A stretch of DNA of 64,000 bases from assembly GCA_007751475.1 (NCBI GenBank), contig CP036434.1, forward strand, positions 7,631,524 to 7,695,523, given 5' to 3'. The notes below the pieces were generated by a model. The model did no database searches and was not told the DNA's origin. It saw nothing but the letters and a program-made list of their open reading frames with translations. Shown in pieces: positions 17,413 to 26,594 of the stretch. The first letter of the stretch is position 1, and each line of letters begins with the position of its first letter. This DNA is from Saltatorellus ferox. Lineage in GTDB: Bacteria > Planctomycetota > UBA1135 > GCA-002686595. The position numbers and the translations under genes were made by a program.

Positions 17413-20400
17413 ACTCCTCCATCAGATCGTCGAGGTCACCCTGGGAGAGGCCGAGGCCGGACCGGAGGCTGGCGCTGACGCCGGCCGGTGGCCCGTTCGG
17501 TGCCGGCGTGTCGCCCATGGCGAGGAGCGCCTCTTCCATCCGCGCCAGGAGGTCCTCCATGTCCGCCGAGGTCTCTGCGCTTTCACGAAAACGTACGGCC
17601 AATTCGAAGGCGCCCGAGGGCCCCTCGATCCCGTGGAGATCGAATCGGTGAGAGCGCCGGGCGTCGCCGGAGCGCACGAGCCGCACGCCGCGCACCGATC
17701 GCAGGCGTGCGCGCTCTCCCATGGGCACGAACGACACCGCCGCCCCGTGCGCGCCGAGGAAGTTGAACAGCGCGTCTGCGCCGCCACGGCCACCGCGATC
17801 GGTACCCGGGACTCTCATCGGAAAGAGGTAACCGAACGCTGCCTCCGCGCCGTCGATCCGTCGCCGATGCTCCCGAACGTCGTCGAGGGACTCCATCGGC
17901 GTGGCTGGCCTCGGCAGGGTGACCGGACTCAGCGCGGTGAACCAGCCCACGGTACGCGACACGTCGGGTGGCGGTTCGTGGATCGGCAGCTCGGCTCGAC
18001 CGTGCGACTCCACGTCGATCGCGACGTGACTCGCCCCGTCAGGGCCAGGAAGAGCCCACGCGAAAGCGGCGAGCAGCGCATCACCCGCGCCGATCTCCCG
18101 CGCGCACGCGCTCGCGTCCGCTGACAGCACGCGCCTGATCTCCAGCTCTTCCCGGACGAGCCCGTGATCGACAGCCGGCCCCTTCCCGGGGTCGATCCAG
18201 CGGCTGGCCAGGGGTTCGAACGCCCCCGCACGGTCCGCGTCACGCAGGTACCTCGACCAGCTGCGCCACGGAGCGGTCTTCGCCGGCAGCGTGGCCGCCA
18301 CGCCCCGAAGCGCCGCGTCGTACGCCGCGTCGAGATCCGTGAGAAGCGGCTCCCAGGAGACGGCGTCCATCACGAGGTGATGAACGGCGAGGATCAGCCG
18401 TTCTGGCTCGCCCGCGGCCGCTCTGACGATCGATGCGGCCAGAAGCCTGCCGGTCGCGAGATCGAAGCTGCGGTGCAGCGCTGCTTCGAGTTCGACGAGG
18501 TCGCCGCCGTTCCCGTGGACCTCCAGCCAGGGCGGCCCGGCCGCGCCGGGATGCAGCACTTCCTGGAGCCACTCCCCGGGCCTCCCGCCACGCGCGGCGA
18601 CGAACTGCGTACGCAGCGCATCGTGATGATCGGCAACGACGGCGAGTGCTTCCCGAAGGGCCTCGGCGTCGATGGGGGAGTCCTCTGCGCTCGCGAGAAC
18701 GATCGACATCCCGAACATCCCGGGATCGGCCGCGTGGGTGCGCAGTCCGAAGGCCTGCATCGGTGTCAGCGGAACCTCGCCGAGCGGCGTGTCCTGGCGG
18801 GCGTTCCCTTCGGCTCCATCGCCCCGGGAGGCGCGTGCCACCAGGGCCAGGCCCGCGATCGTCGGGTGGGTGAAGACGTCCCGCGGTGCGATCGCCCAGC
18901 CCGCGGCGCGCGCGCGGGCGACCATCTGGATGCCCAGGATGGAGTCGCCGCCGAGTTCCAGGAAGTGATCGTGGACGCCCACTTTCTCCACGTGCAGCAC
19001 GCCGCTCCAAATCTCGGCCAGCGTCTTCTCCAGATCGGTCCTGGGAGCCACGTGCCCCGCGCGGTCCGCGCCCACCCGAGCGCCCTCCGCGAGCGCCGGC
19101 AGCTTCGCGCGATCGACCTTGCCCGCCGCCGTCATCGGAAGCGCGTCGAGCGCCACGAACACCTGGGGGATCATCGACTCGGGAAGCACGTTCGCGAGCC
19201 CGGAGCGCAGTGCGCCCGTGGAATCGGCCCCCTGCCCTGCGGTCGGCACATAGTACGCCACCAGCCTCCGCTCGTCGGTGAGCCCGCCGCCCGTCCGATC
19301 CGCACCGATCTCGCGAAGGATACGCTGGACGCGCTCCTCGTCGATATCGTCGTCCAGTTCGTCGAGGCACTCGTCCCGAGTCTTGTGCCCGAGTCGCACG
19401 TCCCAGCTGTAGGGCAGCGCGTAGTTGTGGAAGCCGCGCTCGCGCTTGTGCACCGCGATCCCCACGTCGTTGATCAGACAGTTCGTCGAGCGCCCGGTGT
19501 CCTCGGGACGGCGCCACGCCGCGCGCTCGGCGATGAAGCCGAGCACCTCGGAGAGCGGAACGTCCCAGTAGCGATAGAAGTCGACGAACTCGATCTCCTC
19601 GAAGACCTCGTCGCCCTCGAAGGCCGACACGTCGAGGTGGCGAGCGACGGCGTCGTCCACGCGGTGATAGGTCTTGCGCGCGTCGATGACGAAGCGCTCG
19701 ACGTCCGCGGGGTCGACGATCCCCGAGCGGAAGATCGGCGCGAGTCGCGTCTCGAAGATCTGTCCACGGGAGAGGCCCGTGACGATCGTCCGGATGCCCC
19801 GGGAACGTGCGAGGTTCGTCGCCAGCGTGTAGATCGTCTTGAAGCAGCCCTGGCAGACGTTGCTGAAGCGATCCAGGCTGTCGCTGAAGATCGCGTTCAT
19901 GGAGCTGTTCGAACCCGTTCCCTGGAAGACGAGTTCCAGTCCGAGGTGTTCGACGACGCGACGGATGTTGGCCTTGGCGCCCTCGGCGATGTAGCCGTTG
20001 TCGAGGCTGAAGACCAGCGGACGATAGCCCAGTTCGACGAGCTGGTAGAGCGCGTAGGTGCTGTCCTTGCCGCCGCTGAGCAGCGCGAGACAGTCGAACT
20101 CCGAGCCGTTTCTCCGGGCGAGCGCGCGCCCCCGATCGAGCCGCTCGCGCAGCTCCGCCTCCGAGCGAAAGTAGCTCTGCGCCGCCTCGCGATAGGTGTC
20201 GAACTCGAGGCAGACGGCGCAAATGCCCTCCGGACTCTCGGCGATCCGCGCCTCCGGATGATTGGACGCCAGCCCACACCGCACGCAGTGCGTGACGCCG
20301 CTCCACCGCGGATCGCCCTCGAGCTGCAGGGCCGTGCGATCGGTGCCGCGGCTCTCGGACTCCGCCGCCGTCACCACGCACGCTTCGACCCCTGGCAGGG

Positions 20401-23089
20401 CCAGCAGGGCCGCCTCGACCTCGCCGAGTTCGATGCGCACGCCCCGGATCTTGACCTGGTCGTCGCGGCGACCGAGGAAGGTCAGCGCGCCGCTGGCCGG
20501 GCTGATGCGGACGAGGTCGCCCGTTCGATACACGAGGTCGCCGTTCCCGAGCACGGGGTCCGGGACGAAGCGCGCCGCCGTCGCCTCCGGATCACCGAGG
20601 TAGCCGCTGGCGAGTCCGTCGCCGCCGATCAGAAGCTCGCCAGCCACGCCGTCCGGCACGGGCTGGTCCAGTCGGTTCACGACGTGCAGGCGGACGCCGT
20701 CGATCGGAAGGCCGATCGGAACCGACTCCCCGGCCGTGTCCTCCAGGTCGAAGCGCTGGATCATGCAGCCCACCGTCGCCTCCGTGGGCCCGTACTCGTT
20801 GTACAGCGCCACGCTGGCCCCGAGTTCGTCCTGGACGCGGCGCGCCAGCGCGCGCTTCAGGTCCTCTCCGCCGATGACGAGGGCCCGAAGGCGCGAGGCC
20901 GTGATCGGCCCGCGCTGGACCAGCAACGCGAGGTGCGCCGGCGTCAGCTTGACGACGTCGCAGCGATCCTCGTCGATCACGTCGAAGACGGTGAGGTCGC
21001 GCTCGTCCTCGGACTCCGGGTAGATCTCGACCGTGCCGCCCGAGGCCAGGGGCACGAAGATCGACGTCACCGAGAGGTCGACCGAAGGCGGCGAGAAGAA
21101 CGGGAACGTCGTCGGCTGGCCGTCGGTGTAGCGGGCGAGCGCAAAGCGCAGGTAGTGGTCGAGCGCTCCGTAGGAGATCTCGACGCCCTTCGGCACGCCG
21201 GTCGAGCCGGAGGTGAAGATGACGTAGGCGCGGTCGGACGGTTCGGGTGCGACCTCCGCGAGCGTCTCCTCTCCCTCGTTGGGCTCGGAGTAGAGATCCG
21301 GCAGCAGAACGGCCTCGGATCCAGCGAACGTCAGCTTCTGCGATGAATCGAGCACGGTCAGCCGCGGTCGCGCGCGCTCCAGCGTCTGCCGAAGCCGTGC
21401 GCCGGGAAGCTTCGCGTCGAGCGGCAGGTAGGCCGCGCCCAGTCGAAGCGCGGCGAGCATCAGCGCCAGCAGTTCGTGCGAACGCGAGAGACTGAGGCCG
21501 ACCAGGTCGCCGCGCCGAACGCCGCGAGCCGCGAGCGCCGCCGCGAAGCCCGTCGCGAGGGCATCGAGTTCGGTGTAGGTCCACGTGCGCTCACCGAAGC
21601 GCAGGGCCACCGCATCCGGATGGGCGCGCATGGCTCGGCCGATCCGTTCGATCGCGGACGCGGCCGGCGCGGCTGCTGCCACGCGGTCGAGTCGCTCGGC
21701 GCGCGCACGAACCTCCGCGCTCCCCAGTAGCTCGACGCTGTCCACCGGACATCCCGTGTTCTCCAGCAGGGCATCGAGAAGCACGGTGAAATGCCGGACG
21801 ATCGCCGCGCGCTCCGACGCCCCGAAGACGTCGCAGTGAACGTCGAAATCGAGGACGAACTCGCCGCTCCCGTCGAAGTCGTGGACCTGGAGGCGAAGCG
21901 CGTGCTCGGGATCGCCGTGGCCGGGATGAAGCCACTCGGTTTCGACCGGACGACCGGCGAACCCGCGCTCGAACGAGGCCGGGATGTAGTTGAGCACGGC
22001 CTCCGCGCCCGGCACGGCGGGCACGCGACCGCTGATTCCCGGGAGCGCGTGTGCGACGAGTCCGCGCATGGCGACCTGCACGCGCTGCGCAAGGTCCGCG
22101 AAGGTGTCCGTGGGCTCGGGCGCGATCATCAGCGGCAGCACCTCGATGAACACGCCCAGCGTTTCCTTGAAGGCGCGGGTGGAGCGGTTGTGGACCGGCG
22201 CGAGCAGCGCTAGCCCAGGGGCGTCCTCGCCGATCCTTCGAAGGAGCGCGAAGAGCGCCACGGCGAAGACCTGGAAGCGAGAGAGGTCCTCGGTCAGGGC
22301 GCGAAACGGGGGCGTCACCCCGAGTTCGCGCACCCGCCGCGAGCGATCGGCGCCGAGCCGAAGAGAGATCCGCTCGGTCCGCGTGGATCGACGCTGCGAG
22401 CCGCCGCGGTGACCGTAGAGCGAAGCCGATCCGCCCTCGAAGCCGCTCGTCGCGGCCCGCCAGTAGGCGTCCGCGCGCTCGAACGATGCGGTGGCCGAGG
22501 CCTTCCGCTCGAACGCGAGGTAGTCCCGATAGTCGCGCTCGGGACGGGTCGGAGGCGCTTCGCCCTGCTCCAGCGCCGAGTAGATCTCCGAGAGATAGCG
22601 GAAGCCGAGCGCGGTGGACCAGGCGTCACTGATGACGTGATGCTGCGCGAAGTACCAGACGTGATCTTCGGCCCCGAGGACGACGAGTACCGCCTCTACG
22701 AGCGGCGCCTCGCGTTGGAATGGACGAGCCACTCGCTCCTCGCGCCACCGGCGCCACCCACGTTCCCGGTCGGCGAGACCGTCGCCGTCAGCCTGCACGA
22801 TCTCCAGGTCGCTTCCGACCTGATCCGTGCGACAGACCGTCACTCCGACCTGGTCCGTTTCGATGCGCGTATGCAGCGCTCCATGGCTCGCCACCAGCTG
22901 CGCGTAGGCGCGTCGAAAGAGCGCAGGATCGAGCGGGCCGCGGATGCGGAACGCGAGCGCCATGCGGTAGAGCGGCGCATCCCCTGCCAGCTCTTGCCCT
23001 GCCCAGATCCGCGACTGCACGCTCCCCGCCACGAACCGTGAGGCAACGTTCGTCGGAGCAGCAGGTGGGGACCCGGGGACGGATGGCAT
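17405..23089 (-). CDS. NRPS C-A-T-E with PP-loop domain inside the A domain
   Basis: The 1894-residue product begins with a C domain (about 20-460, HHVISDAWS at 150-158) whose N-terminus resembles acyl-accepting starter C domains and lacks a docking segment. The A domain has YVIFTSGSTGVPKG (622-635), NEYGPTEATV (764-773), YRTGDLVR, and A8 (873-892), then a foreign block to about 1268, then A9 LPESMIP (1302-1308) and A10 GKVDR (lysine 1324). T domain: LGGDS, serine 1383. E domain: about 1438-1860 with HHLVMDAVSW and VSRTVGWFT. The C-terminus (LSQGDLDDLMEEYG) fits a donor docking segment. The hand-read code DLTKVGEVGK is one step from the Asn code DLTKLGEVGK. It is the first gene of the minus-strand operon. 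Predicted: acylated D-Asn, possibly modified by the inserted domain. Confidence 0.95.
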   Translation of the reverse strand: MPSVPGSPPAAPTNVASRFVAGSVQSRIWAGQELAGDAPLYRMALAFRIRGPLDPALFRRAYAQLVASHGALHTRIETDQVGVTVCRTDQVGSDLEIVQADGDGLADRERGWRRWREERVARPFQREAPLVEAVLVVLGAEDHVWYFAQHHVISDAWSTALGFRYLSEIYSALEQGEAPPTRPERDYRDYLAFERKASATASFERADAYWRAATSGFEGGSASLYGHRGGSQRRSTRTERISLRLGADRSRRVRELGVTPPFRALTEDLSRFQVFAVALFALLRRIGEDAPGLALLAPVHNRSTRAFKETLGVFIEVLPLMIAPEPTDTFADLAQRVQVAMRGLVAHALPGISGRVPAVPGAEAVLNYIPASFERGFAGRPVETEWLHPGHGDPEHALRLQVHDFDGSGEFVLDFDVHCDVFGASERAAIVRHFTVLLDALLENTGCPVDSVELLGSAEVRARAERLDRVAAAAPAASAIERIGRAMRAHPDAVALRFGERTWTYTELDALATGFAAALAARGVRRGDLVGLSLSRSHELLALMLAALRLGAAYLPLDAKLPGARLRQTLERARPRLTVLDSSQKLTFAGSEAVLLPDLYSEPNEGEETLAEVAPEPSDRAYVIFTSGSTGVPKGVEISYGALDHYLRFALARYTDGQPTTFPFFSPPSVDLSVTSIFVPLASGGTVEIYPESEDERDLTVFDVIDEDRCDVVKLTPAHLALLVQRGPITASRLRALVIGGEDLKRALARRVQDELGASVALYNEYGPTEATVGCMIQRFDLEDTAGESVPIGLPIDGVRLHVVNRLDQPVPDGVAGELLIGGDGLASGYLGDPEATAARFVPDPVLGNGDLVYRTGDLVRISPASGALTFLGRRDDQVKIRGVRIELGEVEAALLALPGVEACVVTAAESESRGTDRTALQLEGDPRWSGVTHCVRCGLASNHPEARIAESPEGICAVCLEFDTYREAAQSYFRSEAELRERLDRGRALARRNGSEFDCLALLSGGKDSTYALYQLVELGYRPLVFSLDNGYIAEGAKANIRRVVEHLGLELVFQGTGSNSSMNAIFSDSLDRFSNVCQGCFKTIYTLATNLARSRGIRTIVTGLSRGQIFETRLAPIFRSGIVDPADVERFVIDARKTYHRVDDAVARHLDVSAFEGDEVFEEIEFVDFYRYWDVPLSEVLGFIAERAAWRRPEDTGRSTNCLINDVGIAVHKRERGFHNYALPYSWDVRLGHKTRDECLDELDDDIDEERVQRILREIGADRTGGGLTDERRLVAYYVPTAGQGADSTGALRSGLANVLPESMIPQVFVALDALPMTAAGKVDRAKLPALAEGARVGADRAGHVAPRTDLEKTLAEIWSGVLHVEKVGVHDHFLELGGDSILGIQMVARARAAGWAIAPRDVFTHPTIAGLALVARASRGDGAEGNARQDTPLGEVPLTPMQAFGLRTHAADPGMFGMSIVLASAEDSPIDAEALREALAVVADHHDALRTQFVAARGGRPGEWLQEVLHPGAAGPPWLEVHGNGGDLVELEAALHRSFDLATGRLLAASIVRAAAGEPERLILAVHHLVMDAVSWEPLLTDLDAAYDAALRGVAATLPAKTAPWRSWSRYLRDADRAGAFEPLASRWIDPGKGPAVDHGLVREELEIRRVLSADASACAREIGAGDALLAAFAWALPGPDGASHVAIDVESHGRAELPIHEPPPDVSRTVGWFTALSPVTLPRPATPMESLDDVREHRRRIDGAEAAFGYLFPMRVPGTDRGGRGGADALFNFLGAHGAAVSFVPMGERARLRSVRGVRLVRSGDARRSHRFDLHGIEGPSGAFELAVRFRESAETSADMEDLLARMEEALLAMGDTPAPNGPPAGVSASLRSGLGLSQGDLDDLMEEYG
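19285..20377 (-). other. PP-loop ATP pyrophosphatase domain inserted between A8 and A9
   Basis: This block codes for about residues 905-1268 of the NRPS. It starts with a Cys4 ribbon (C935, C938, C957, C960; CVRC then CAVC), then the PP-loop SGGKDSTYALYQL with SGGKDS at residues 1005-1010 (bases 20060-20077), then CQGC (C1079, C1082) 74 residues after the PP-loop, and a single C1204. The order ribbon, PP-loop, CxxC fits WbpG/PseA-type N-acetyl-sugar amidotransferases, and the PP-loop to CxxC distance also fits TtuA/Ncs6 thiolation enzymes, where the cysteines bind an iron-sulfur cluster. Both activate a carbonyl by adenylation and replace its oxygen with N or S. Function on a carrier-bound residue is inference. 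Confidence 0.85.
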
Positions 23090-23198
23090 GTGGCGAAAAG
23101 TGAGAGGCGGCGATCCCGCAAAGGTGCTCGGGACGAATTGAAGGCGAGGCAGTCGATGCGCGCGAGCAGGATCCGGCTAACGTGGCGCGTCCATTCCC
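23090..23198. promoter_or_regulatory. Divergent NRPS promoter region
   Basis: The 109 bases between the two divergent NRPS genes (starts at 23089 and 23199) must hold the promoters of both arms of the cluster. I see no clear -35/-10 pair or operator. Confidence 0.45.
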
Positions 23199-25811
23199 AT
23201 GGAGAACGTCGAAGACCTGATACCACTCACGCCGATGCAGCGCGTGATGCTGCTACGAGCGCTATCGACGGGTGGCCAGGAGGCGCTGTTCCAGCAATTC
23301 GTCTTCGAGATCCATGGCGTTCTCGACCCGGCTGCGTTCCTCGCGTCCTGGGCGAGCAGTGTCGAGTGCCACTCGAGTTTACGCACGGCCTTTCTCTGGC
23401 GAGGATTGAAGCAACCGCTTCAAGTGATCCGAAAGGAGGCGTCGATCCCATACCGCTACATCGACCATACGGAACGCGGTGGTGGCGCAGCCCAGAAGGA
23501 CGCAGCCACGGCTGAGTTCCTGGAAGAAGATCGCGCGACGGGATTCGACCTCGGCGTGGCGCCGCTCATGCGCATCGCGCTGCTTCGATGGAGCGAGACC
23601 GAATGGACCTTCGTCTGGACGAGCCACCACCTCGTGCTCGATCGATGGTCGATCGCTCCGCTTCTCGACGATGTTTGGCGTTCGTACGACGCTGCCGTCG
23701 AGGGAGACGACGCCAGCCGCGGAGCGGGCGCTTCCATTCGCCGCAGCCGCTACCGCGATTACGTCGCCTGGGTGGAGAAGCAGGACGCGACGGCCGCCGA
23801 GACGTTCTGGGGCGAGCGACTCGCGGGCGTCGAGCATGCGACCCGGAGACTCACCCGACCGAGCTCCGAAGCAGCGACCGGACAGGCGGTCGCAAGCCAC
23901 ACGTTCCGGCTCGATCCTCTCGGGGCCGAGGCGCTGCGCGCGGCCGCTCGATCCTCGAACGTGACGCCGGGCGCGGTGCTCCAGGCCGCGTGGGCGCTGA
24001 CGATGGCGAAGCTCAACGCCAGCGCGGACGTATGCTTCGGGCTGACCGTATCGGGCCGACCGCCCGGGGTGCCGGCGATCGAGCGGATGATCGGCTCGTT
24101 CATCGGCAACGTGCCGGTGCGCGTCCAGCTCGCCGCGGATCTGACGGCGCGCGGGCTCTGCCAGTCGCTGCTCCGCGAGGGGCAGTCGCGGATCCCGTTC
24201 GAGTACCTCGCGCCCACGGACTTCCATCGAATCGCCGAGCTGCCGGCGGGGGAGCCGCTCTTCGACTCGCTGGTGCTGTGGCTCAGCCGCGCAGAGTCCC
24301 GGGACCCCGGCGGGCTCACGGTCCGCGCCGTTCCGGGCGAGGCGGCCACGGCCTGGCCGCTCACGATCTCGGTACTCGAAGAGGGCGCCGAACTCGTGGT
24401 CGCCGTTCGGACCGCAGCCTCCACGTCCCTGCGTGACGAACACTCGCTGGCAGATCTCGGGAACGCGCTGGAGCACGGCATCGGCGTCCTCGTGCGGCTT
24501 CTCGGCGACGCCCCGCAGGCGCGACTTCGGGATCACTTCCCATGGGGGGAACCAGGTGGGGGGGACCACAGCGACGTGAGCGCTCCTGCTGCCGCGCGCC
24601 GCAGGGCCACACGCTTGCCTGCAGAGCCGACCGTCGACGCGGGTGGCCGCGAGTTCGATGACCCCGAGATGCTGCGGGACCTCCTCTACGAGGAGTGCCA
24701 GGCCCTGCTGCCGACGGACGCGAGGATCGACCCGAAGCAGGGATTCTTCGAGCAGGGCGGGACCTCGATGCTGGCCGCCCAGCTGCACGCGAGGCTGGAA
24801 GCGCTCACCGGACGCGCGCTCCCGATGCTGGAGCTGTTCGAGGCGCCGACGCTGGAGGCGATGGCGAAGGAGCTCGCCTCGAAGCCGTGGCCGCTGCTCG
24901 GCGGCGTTCTGCGCGCCGTTCGCAGGGACGGAAGCCGTCCGCCGCTCTTCTGCGTTTCCTCTCCGGAAGTCAATTCCCTCGGCTACGTGACGCTGAGTCG
25001 CCATCTCGACGACGATCAGCCCGTCTATCTGGCCCAGGGGCGACCGAGCGGCGCCGACGCCGTGTTCCGCATGGCCGTGTCCGACATCCCGCGGCTCGCG
25101 CGCGACTCGGTCGACGCCATTCAGAAGCAGTTCCCCGACGGTCCGTATCGGCTCTTCGGGATGTGCGACGGCGCGCTCGTCGCCTTCGAGATGGCGCGGC
25201 TCCTGGAGGAGCGCGGCGCGGACGTGGAGTTCCTCTGCCTGCTGAACACCTACGCGCTGGGCACGCTGTCGCGGCGCTACAAGGTCAAGCGGGCCGTCAC
25301 CCGCGCCGACTACTACCGACGCCGCTTCCGGGAGAAGCTGGTCAAGAAGCTCGAGCCGAAGGTTTCCCCGGCGCGCCGCGTCGACGCTGCCAGCACCCCG
25401 AACAGCGCGCCGAAGAGCGTGTCGGAAAGCACATCGATCGAGGCAAGCGCCGCCGGGCCCACGCTCGCCGACAGGCTCGCCAGGATCAACGGGGAGTGGT
25501 TCGAGTTCGACACGCCGCGGCATCTGCCGAAGCAGCCCACGTTCCAGGGCCGCATCACGGTCCTGCGGAACACGGCCCAGCCGTACTGGCGCATCCGTGA
25601 CGAGGCGCTCGGATGGCGCGCGTACTCCAGCGATGTCGAAGTGCTGGACCTCCAGGCGGAGCGGGAAGCGGTCCAGGGCCCGGAGCGCCGCGGCCAGCAG
25701 GACGCCCACATGGCGCTCCTGCGCGAGCCAGACATCCAGCAGGTCGCGCGCGCGCTGAACGAGCGCCTGCGCGCTCTCGACCGCGCGGAGCGCAGCGAGG
25801 TGGAAGCGTGA
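23199..25811 (+). CDS. NRPS terminal protein C-T-TE lacking an A domain
   Basis: The 870-residue product starts with a docking-like segment (ENVEDLIPLTPMQ) and a C domain to about residue 445 with HHLVLDRWS (143-151; Arg replaces the usual Gly after Asp). No A domain follows. The T domain (about 490-560) has QGGTSMLA, with Thr for the usual Asp before the pantetheine serine at 523. The thioesterase (about 575-850) has FGMCDGALVAFEMA, so the nucleophile is Cys656 instead of Ser, with His837 in QDAHMALL; the acid position looks like Asn683. Cys-type thioesterases are known from beta-lactone release in obafluorin synthesis. A loop of about 60 residues (715-770) interrupts the thioesterase. It overlaps the exporter permease gene by four bases (GTGA), tying synthesis to export. 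Confidence 0.92.
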   Translation: MENVEDLIPLTPMQRVMLLRALSTGGQEALFQQFVFEIHGVLDPAAFLASWASSVECHSSLRTAFLWRGLKQPLQVIRKEASIPYRYIDHTERGGGAAQKDAATAEFLEEDRATGFDLGVAPLMRIALLRWSETEWTFVWTSHHLVLDRWSIAPLLDDVWRSYDAAVEGDDASRGAGASIRRSRYRDYVAWVEKQDATAAETFWGERLAGVEHATRRLTRPSSEAATGQAVASHTFRLDPLGAEALRAAARSSNVTPGAVLQAAWALTMAKLNASADVCFGLTVSGRPPGVPAIERMIGSFIGNVPVRVQLAADLTARGLCQSLLREGQSRIPFEYLAPTDFHRIAELPAGEPLFDSLVLWLSRAESRDPGGLTVRAVPGEAATAWPLTISVLEEGAELVVAVRTAASTSLRDEHSLADLGNALEHGIGVLVRLLGDAPQARLRDHFPWGEPGGGDHSDVSAPAAARRRATRLPAEPTVDAGGREFDDPEMLRDLLYEECQALLPTDARIDPKQGFFEQGGTSMLAAQLHARLEALTGRALPMLELFEAPTLEAMAKELASKPWPLLGGVLRAVRRDGSRPPLFCVSSPEVNSLGYVTLSRHLDDDQPVYLAQGRPSGADAVFRMAVSDIPRLARDSVDAIQKQFPDGPYRLFGMCDGALVAFEMARLLEERGADVEFLCLLNTYALGTLSRRYKVKRAVTRADYYRRRFREKLVKKLEPKVSPARRVDAASTPNSAPKSVSESTSIEASAAGPTLADRLARINGEWFEFDTPRHLPKQPTFQGRITVLRNTAQPYWRIRDEALGWRAYSSDVEVLDLQAEREAVQGPERRGQQDAHMALLREPDIQQVARALNERLRALDRAERSEVEA

Positions 25812-26593
25812 ACCTCTCCCGACTCCAGGAGCTATTCCAGAGCCGCGAGCTCCTGTACTTCCTCACGTGGCGCGACGTGAAGATTCGCTACAAGCAGACG
25901 CTCCTCGGCGCCACGTGGGCCGTCCTTCAGCCGCTCATCACCATGGTGGTGTTCACGGTCTTCTTCGGGCGCCTCGCGAACATCCCCACGGGCGGCATGC
26001 CGGGGCCGATCTTCTACTACCTCGCGCTCTTGCCGTGGACGTTCTTCGCCGCGGGCATCACGAACGCGGGCAACAGCCTGATCACGAACACCGACCTGCT
26101 CACCAAGGTCTATTTCCCGCGCGCAATTCTTCCTGCGTCGACCATCCTCGCGGGGCTCGTGGACCTCGCCATTGCCTCCGCGCTCATGGGCGTGCTCCTG
26201 CCCTGGTACGGCGTGACGCCGGACCTCGAGGCGTTCGCCTGGCCGCTGGCGATTCTCGTGCTCATCATCCTGACGCTCGGCGCCGGCATGCTGATCGCCG
26301 CCGTCAACGTGATGTACCGCGACGTCAAGTATGCGCTGCCCTTCGTGGTGCAGCTGCTGCTCTTCGTCAGCCCGGTCATCTACCCCACGGAGAAGATCCC
26401 CGACGGGTATCGCTGGCTGATGCTCATCAACCCGCTGTCGGGGATCATCGAAACCTCGCGCTCGGCGATCGTCCCAGGCCGTGCGATCGACTGGCAGCAC
26501 TTCGGGATCTCCGCGCTGATCGCCTGCGTCGTGTTCTTCGTCGGCTCCACCTACTTCTACCGCGTCCAGAGGCGCTTTGCGGACCTCGTCTGA
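25808..26593 (+). CDS. ABC-2 type exporter permease (Wzm/TagG-like)
   Basis: The 261-residue product starts at GTG 25808, overlapping the NRPS stop by four bases. It has the ABC-2 polysaccharide-export layout: an amphipathic start (SRELLYFLTWRDVKIRYKQTLLGATWAVLQPL), six membrane segments, and the signature FVSPVIYPTEKIPDGYRWLMLINPLSGIIE near residues 185-215. The family moves glycolipids such as O-antigen or teichoic acid across the membrane, with an ATPase encoded next to it; here the ATPase follows after one base. In this cluster the load is more likely the glycosylated lipo- or acyl-peptide, which is inference. Confidence 0.93.
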   Translation: MNLSRLQELFQSRELLYFLTWRDVKIRYKQTLLGATWAVLQPLITMVVFTVFFGRLANIPTGGMPGPIFYYLALLPWTFFAAGITNAGNSLITNTDLLTKVYFPRAILPASTILAGLVDLAIASALMGVLLPWYGVTPDLEAFAWPLAILVLIILTLGAGMLIAAVNVMYRDVKYALPFVVQLLLFVSPVIYPTEKIPDGYRWLMLINPLSGIIETSRSAIVPGRAIDWQHFGISALIACVVFFVGSTYFYRVQRRFADLV

Positions 26594-26594
26594 C

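Noticed and set aside
18164..21346. 1060-codon plus-strand frame inside the NRPS
   Set aside because: It is antisense to conserved A, PP-loop and T domain motifs and has no recognisable protein features.
17405..23089. Frameshift or assembly join as the cause of the PP-loop insert
   Set aside because: The frame is continuous from start to stop, A8 and A9 are both normal, codon use does not change, and the T and E domains follow in order. It cannot be fully excluded without reads.
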